Source: Willaertia magna (taxonomy: Eukaryota > Heterolobosea > Eutetramitea > Acrasida > Naegleriidae). Taken from it: 10,176 nt of DNA. Under the pieces are notes generated by a model. It did not search any database. It saw only the letters and a program-made list of their open reading frames with translations, and was not told the DNA's origin. Within the stretch, counting starts at the first letter, position 1. Each line of letters opens with the position of its first letter. This document shows, in pieces, positions 7,201-10,176 of the stretch. The stretch spans positions 1-10,176 of the forward strand of contig CADWAF010005622.1 in the NCBI GenBank assembly GCA_902984215.1, in the 5' to 3' direction. The position numbers and the translations under genes were made by a program.

Positions 7201-9735
7201 ATTCAAAATAAATACACACAACTAGAATTTTAAGTTTTAATTAGAATAAAAAATAAGTAAAATTTGGCTAAAAGTTATTAAAATTTAATAATAAAAATAG
7301 TTAAACAAAAAAAATGCTAATGTAAACTATTAAAAAAATCATGTAAAAATATTTTTTTTATTTATAATCTTATACAATATAATAACAATAAAAATCTTAA
7401 TTCTTTTAAAAGTCAACATTTAAATAAATTTAATAATATTACATTTTCTTTTACAAATAAAATTTACAATTTATATTTACAAAAAATTAAAACTAATAAT
7501 CATATACTATATAATACTCTTAAAAATCAAAAAAAACTAAAAATAACAATAAAAACATTTAAAATAATTCTATTAGTTATATCATTAAAAATTATAGTAC
7601 TAATAATAAAAATTTAAAATTACATTTATAAAATTATCTTAAATAAAAATAAATTTTAAAAAAATAGAAGTTAATATTAAATTATAAATATTTAATAATT
7701 TAATTCTATTTATAAAAGACAATCAAAGAAATCTTAAATAATAATCAAAATTAGTTAATACTAAATAAAGATTTATTAAATAATAATATAATTTTTTTTT
7801 AATACAAATTCTTATGATACTCTTTTAAATATTTAAAAAATATAATTAATTATATATTTTTAAAAATTAAAACTAATTTATTTTTTTAAAATCATACTAA
7901 TTTTTACTATTATTTTAAAAAGTATAATAATTATTTAATAAAAAAACTTAATAAAAATTTATTTAAAAATAATTTTTAAAAATTAATAATTGTAATTTTA
8001 AAAAATAATATTTATTTTTTTATAATATTTAATTAACTATTTTTATATTAATTTAATAATATTTATTTATTATTAGATTAGATTAAATTAAATAATAAAT
8101 TTTTTTATTATTAAATTTTATAAAATAAAAATAATTATAAAAAAAATTTTAAAATATAAAAAATTTATATTTTTAACTTATTTAAATAATAAAGACAATA
8201 AATTTAATAAATTAAATATTTTAAATAATTTTAAAAATATAAACAAAATAATTATTAAAAAAATAATAATAAATATAATAAATATTGAAAAATAACTTTT
8301 ATAAATAATTTATTATTTTATTTATCAATTTTAATTAATAATATTTTAATAACTAAATTAAATATATCTTTTTTAATTAGAAAGTCTTATAATAAATAAA
8401 TATTTTTATAATATTGATTAAATATATGAGAATTATTTATATTTATATATAAATATTAATAATATAAAATTAAACTTATGATTAAAAATATTAAATTAAT
8501 TAAAAATATTAAATTAATTAAATACATTAAATTAATTAAAAACATTAAATTAATTAAAAATACCAAATCAATTTTTAATTTTAACTTATATAAATTATAA
8601 ATTTCACAATTATAACAATCTAAATAATTTTTAAAAAATATATAAGTATTATAATTTTTTTATAAATATTATAAATAAATTTTGTTATATGTTTTTTTTA
8701 TTATTATTAATTTTATTTAATTTCTAAAAAATAATTATATATTTTTTGTATTGTTATTTTTATTATTATTGTAAGCATTATTATAATTATTATTGAAAAT
8801 AGAGTATATAAAAATATTTATATTAATTATTTAATTAAGTATAAAAAAATATAATTATTATTTTGTTAAATTGTAATTTTTTATTAGATATTTTTTTAAA
8901 AAATTTAAATTTTCTTATTAAAGTTAAAAAGTAAAAAAAAATTTTTATATCATAATTTAATTTTTTTTTAACTATAATCTTTCATTAGAATATTAATTAA
9001 ATAAATAAAATTAAACTTTAACTTTTTAACAATTAATAAATACAAAATAAATATAATACTATTAAAAATAAAAATTAATTTAAAAAATAAATAAAAATTA
9101 ATTATTTTAAATAATATTTAAATTATTTTTATCAATATTATAATAATAAAAAAATTTAATCATTAATATAAATTATTATTTTTAAATAAAAATAAAATTT
9201 ATATTTTTTATTTTAAATATTTAAAGTTTGATTATTATAAATAATTTTAATATTATCATTATATAATTAATTTATTGTTTTTATATTTATTTTTTATAAA
9301 AAATTATTATTATTACTTAATGCTAATATTAAAATTAATATTTTTATAATATTTTTTAAATATTATATTTATAATTTTATTATATAAGTTTTTAATTAAT
9401 TTTAAATAAATTTAATAAATTTAAATTAATATATTTTCTTTAAATATTAAATAATATTAATTTTATATTAAAATTTTTAAAAAAATAAATAAATAATAAT
9501 TATTTTTTATTTTATAATCAATTAAATCTTTTTTAAAAAATCTTTTTATAAATATAATATATTTTTTAGATTTAATAAATTTATAATATATTAAAATTAA
9601 TATATTTTATTATACATATTTTTTTTATTTACTTTTTTTTTTAAAAATTTTTATAACTTTTTTTATTATTTTTTGTTCTATTTTTTAATATTTTTATAAA
9701 AATTAATGTTTACATTTTTTATTTAATTTTTTATT
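7201..9735. other. A/T desert of about 2.5 kb
   Basis: No gene, exon or RNA can be supported here. Typical 60-base rows contain only 1-5 G or C. Runs with no G or C at all reach 95 bases (8082-8176), 80 bases (9439-9518) and 73 bases (9060-9132). Stops are dense in all frames. The only structured repeat I could find is the 18-bp tandem array at 8483-8572. Strand composition is uneven in places: no G and 14 C at 7441-7560, but G in excess over C at 8641-8940. Replication or chromatin roles are possible for such DNA but nothing here demonstrates one. Confidence 0.75.
8483..8572. repeat. Tandem repeat, 5 copies of an 18-bp unit
   Basis: Five units in perfect register, 8483-8500, 8501-8518, 8519-8536, 8537-8554 and 8555-8572, follow the consensus TAAAAATATTAAATTAAT. 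Copies 1 and 2 are identical. Copies 3 and 4 differ by two and one bases, and copy 5 by three. The junction of adjacent units creates the palindrome TTAATTAA, except at the 3' end of the most divergent copy. Confidence 0.88.
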
Positions 9736-9839
9736 GAAATTTTCTTTTTATTGCAAACCATGTTTCACCCTTTTAAGTAAAAAAATTTTAGACAACAATA
9801 ATGTATTTACTAAAAAAAGAAGAAACAAAGGACGTCCTA

Positions 9840-10176
9840 TTAATAATCATTATCTCCTTCTTCAAATAATGATTCCTTTTCATTTTTGCCATTTCCCAAT
9901 TCTTGCTTTTTCAATTTATCTGAATTTATCCATTCACAATAAAATTCTTCCTTCTTCTTATTTGTTGCTGTCAATGAAGATTTTCTAAATTTATGTGTCA
10001 TTAATAGTGGTCTAATTTCACTTAATTTATTTTCTATATCTTCATTAAAAGTGAAAGATTTAAAAAAGAAAAGATTTGGCCAATTATTCTTTTCTTTTAA
10101 CAGTTCAATAATTGTTTCATTAAATTCTTTCTTTAAACCTTCTTCGTTGTCTATTAATTTTTTTTCTTCTTTAAAA
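9840..10176 (-). CDS. 3' end of an unrecognised gene (copy B), partial; paralogue of the gene at 1-198
   Basis: The minus strand is open from the right edge to TAA at 9840-9842, immediately followed by a second in-frame stop (TAG). About 111 residues are visible. The protein starts outside the window and begins here with a charged, helical stretch (KEEKKLIDNEEGLKKEFNET), then a more hydrophobic part (NNWPNLFFFKSFTF), then the region shared with copy A: NEDIENKLSEIRPLLMTHKF, KKKEEFYCEW and an acidic end. Compared with copy A it has four extra codons after KFRKS and a one-codon shorter tail. All differences keep the frame, so both copies appear to be under coding constraint. The family is not recognised, and no membrane segment or catalytic motif is evident. 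Confidence 0.78.
   Translation of the reverse strand, partial: FKEEKKLIDNEEGLKKEFNETIIELLKEKNNWPNLFFFKSFTFNEDIENKLSEIRPLLMTHKFRKSSLTATNKKKEEFYCEWINSDKLKKQELGNGKNEKESLFEEGDNDY

Noticed and set aside
8483..8572. CRISPR-like array
   Set aside because: The 18-bp units are directly adjacent without spacers and the host is a eukaryote; it is an ordinary minisatellite.
9734..9988. Plus-strand open frame of 84 codons
   Set aside because: It lies antisense to the copy B coding end, which is supported by homology to copy A.

Overview
The window looks like nuclear DNA of a very A+T-rich, flagellum-forming eukaryote. The best fit is an anaerobic gut fungus (Neocallimastigomycota), which is an inference. 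The evidence is: intergenic DNA that is almost pure A/T; short spliceosomal introns with GTAAGT or GTAATT donors; standard stop codons with CAA read as Gln, which argues against ciliates; Asn runs inside proteins; a fungal-style Ras with the GGGGVGKS P-loop; and a gene for DNAAF1/LRRC50, an axonemal-dynein assembly factor that is only useful to a ciliated or zoosporic organism. Dictyostelids have similar composition but no motile cilia.

Layout from left to right: (1) 1-198, the 3' end of an unrecognised gene (copy A, + strand). (2) 199-880, an A/T desert. (3) 880-3326, a Ras GTPase then DNAAF1, both + strand and intronless, with a decayed tRNA-like sequence on the minus strand just before DNAAF1. 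(4) 3386-3909, a two-exon gene for a Q/P-rich two-pass membrane protein, minus strand and tail-to-tail with DNAAF1. (5) 4118-4189, an intronless tRNA-Arg(TCG). (6) 4311-5525, a coiled-coil protein with Sel1-like repeats, + strand. (7) 5528-7013, a three-exon PTC7/PPTC7-type PP2C phosphatase, minus strand, whose stop codon lies 2 nt from that of the Sel1 gene. (8) 7014-7200, the phosphatase upstream region with a tRNA-Gly-like A-box/B-box element. (9) 7201-9735, a desert of about 2.5 kb with a 5 x 18 bp minisatellite. (10) 9840-10176, the 3' end of a second copy (copy B) of the gene at position 1, minus strand.

The most unusual large-scale feature is that the six-gene island and its deserts are bracketed by two paralogous gene ends facing each other. 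This is a natural inverted repeat whose differences are all in frame. The genes do not form a pathway: they are ordinary eukaryotic single-gene units for signalling, flagellar assembly, membrane, translation and dephosphorylation. I see no strong sign of a new biological system. The unexplained items are the unknown paralogous family, the two Pol III-like relics, and the strand-asymmetric A/T deserts.
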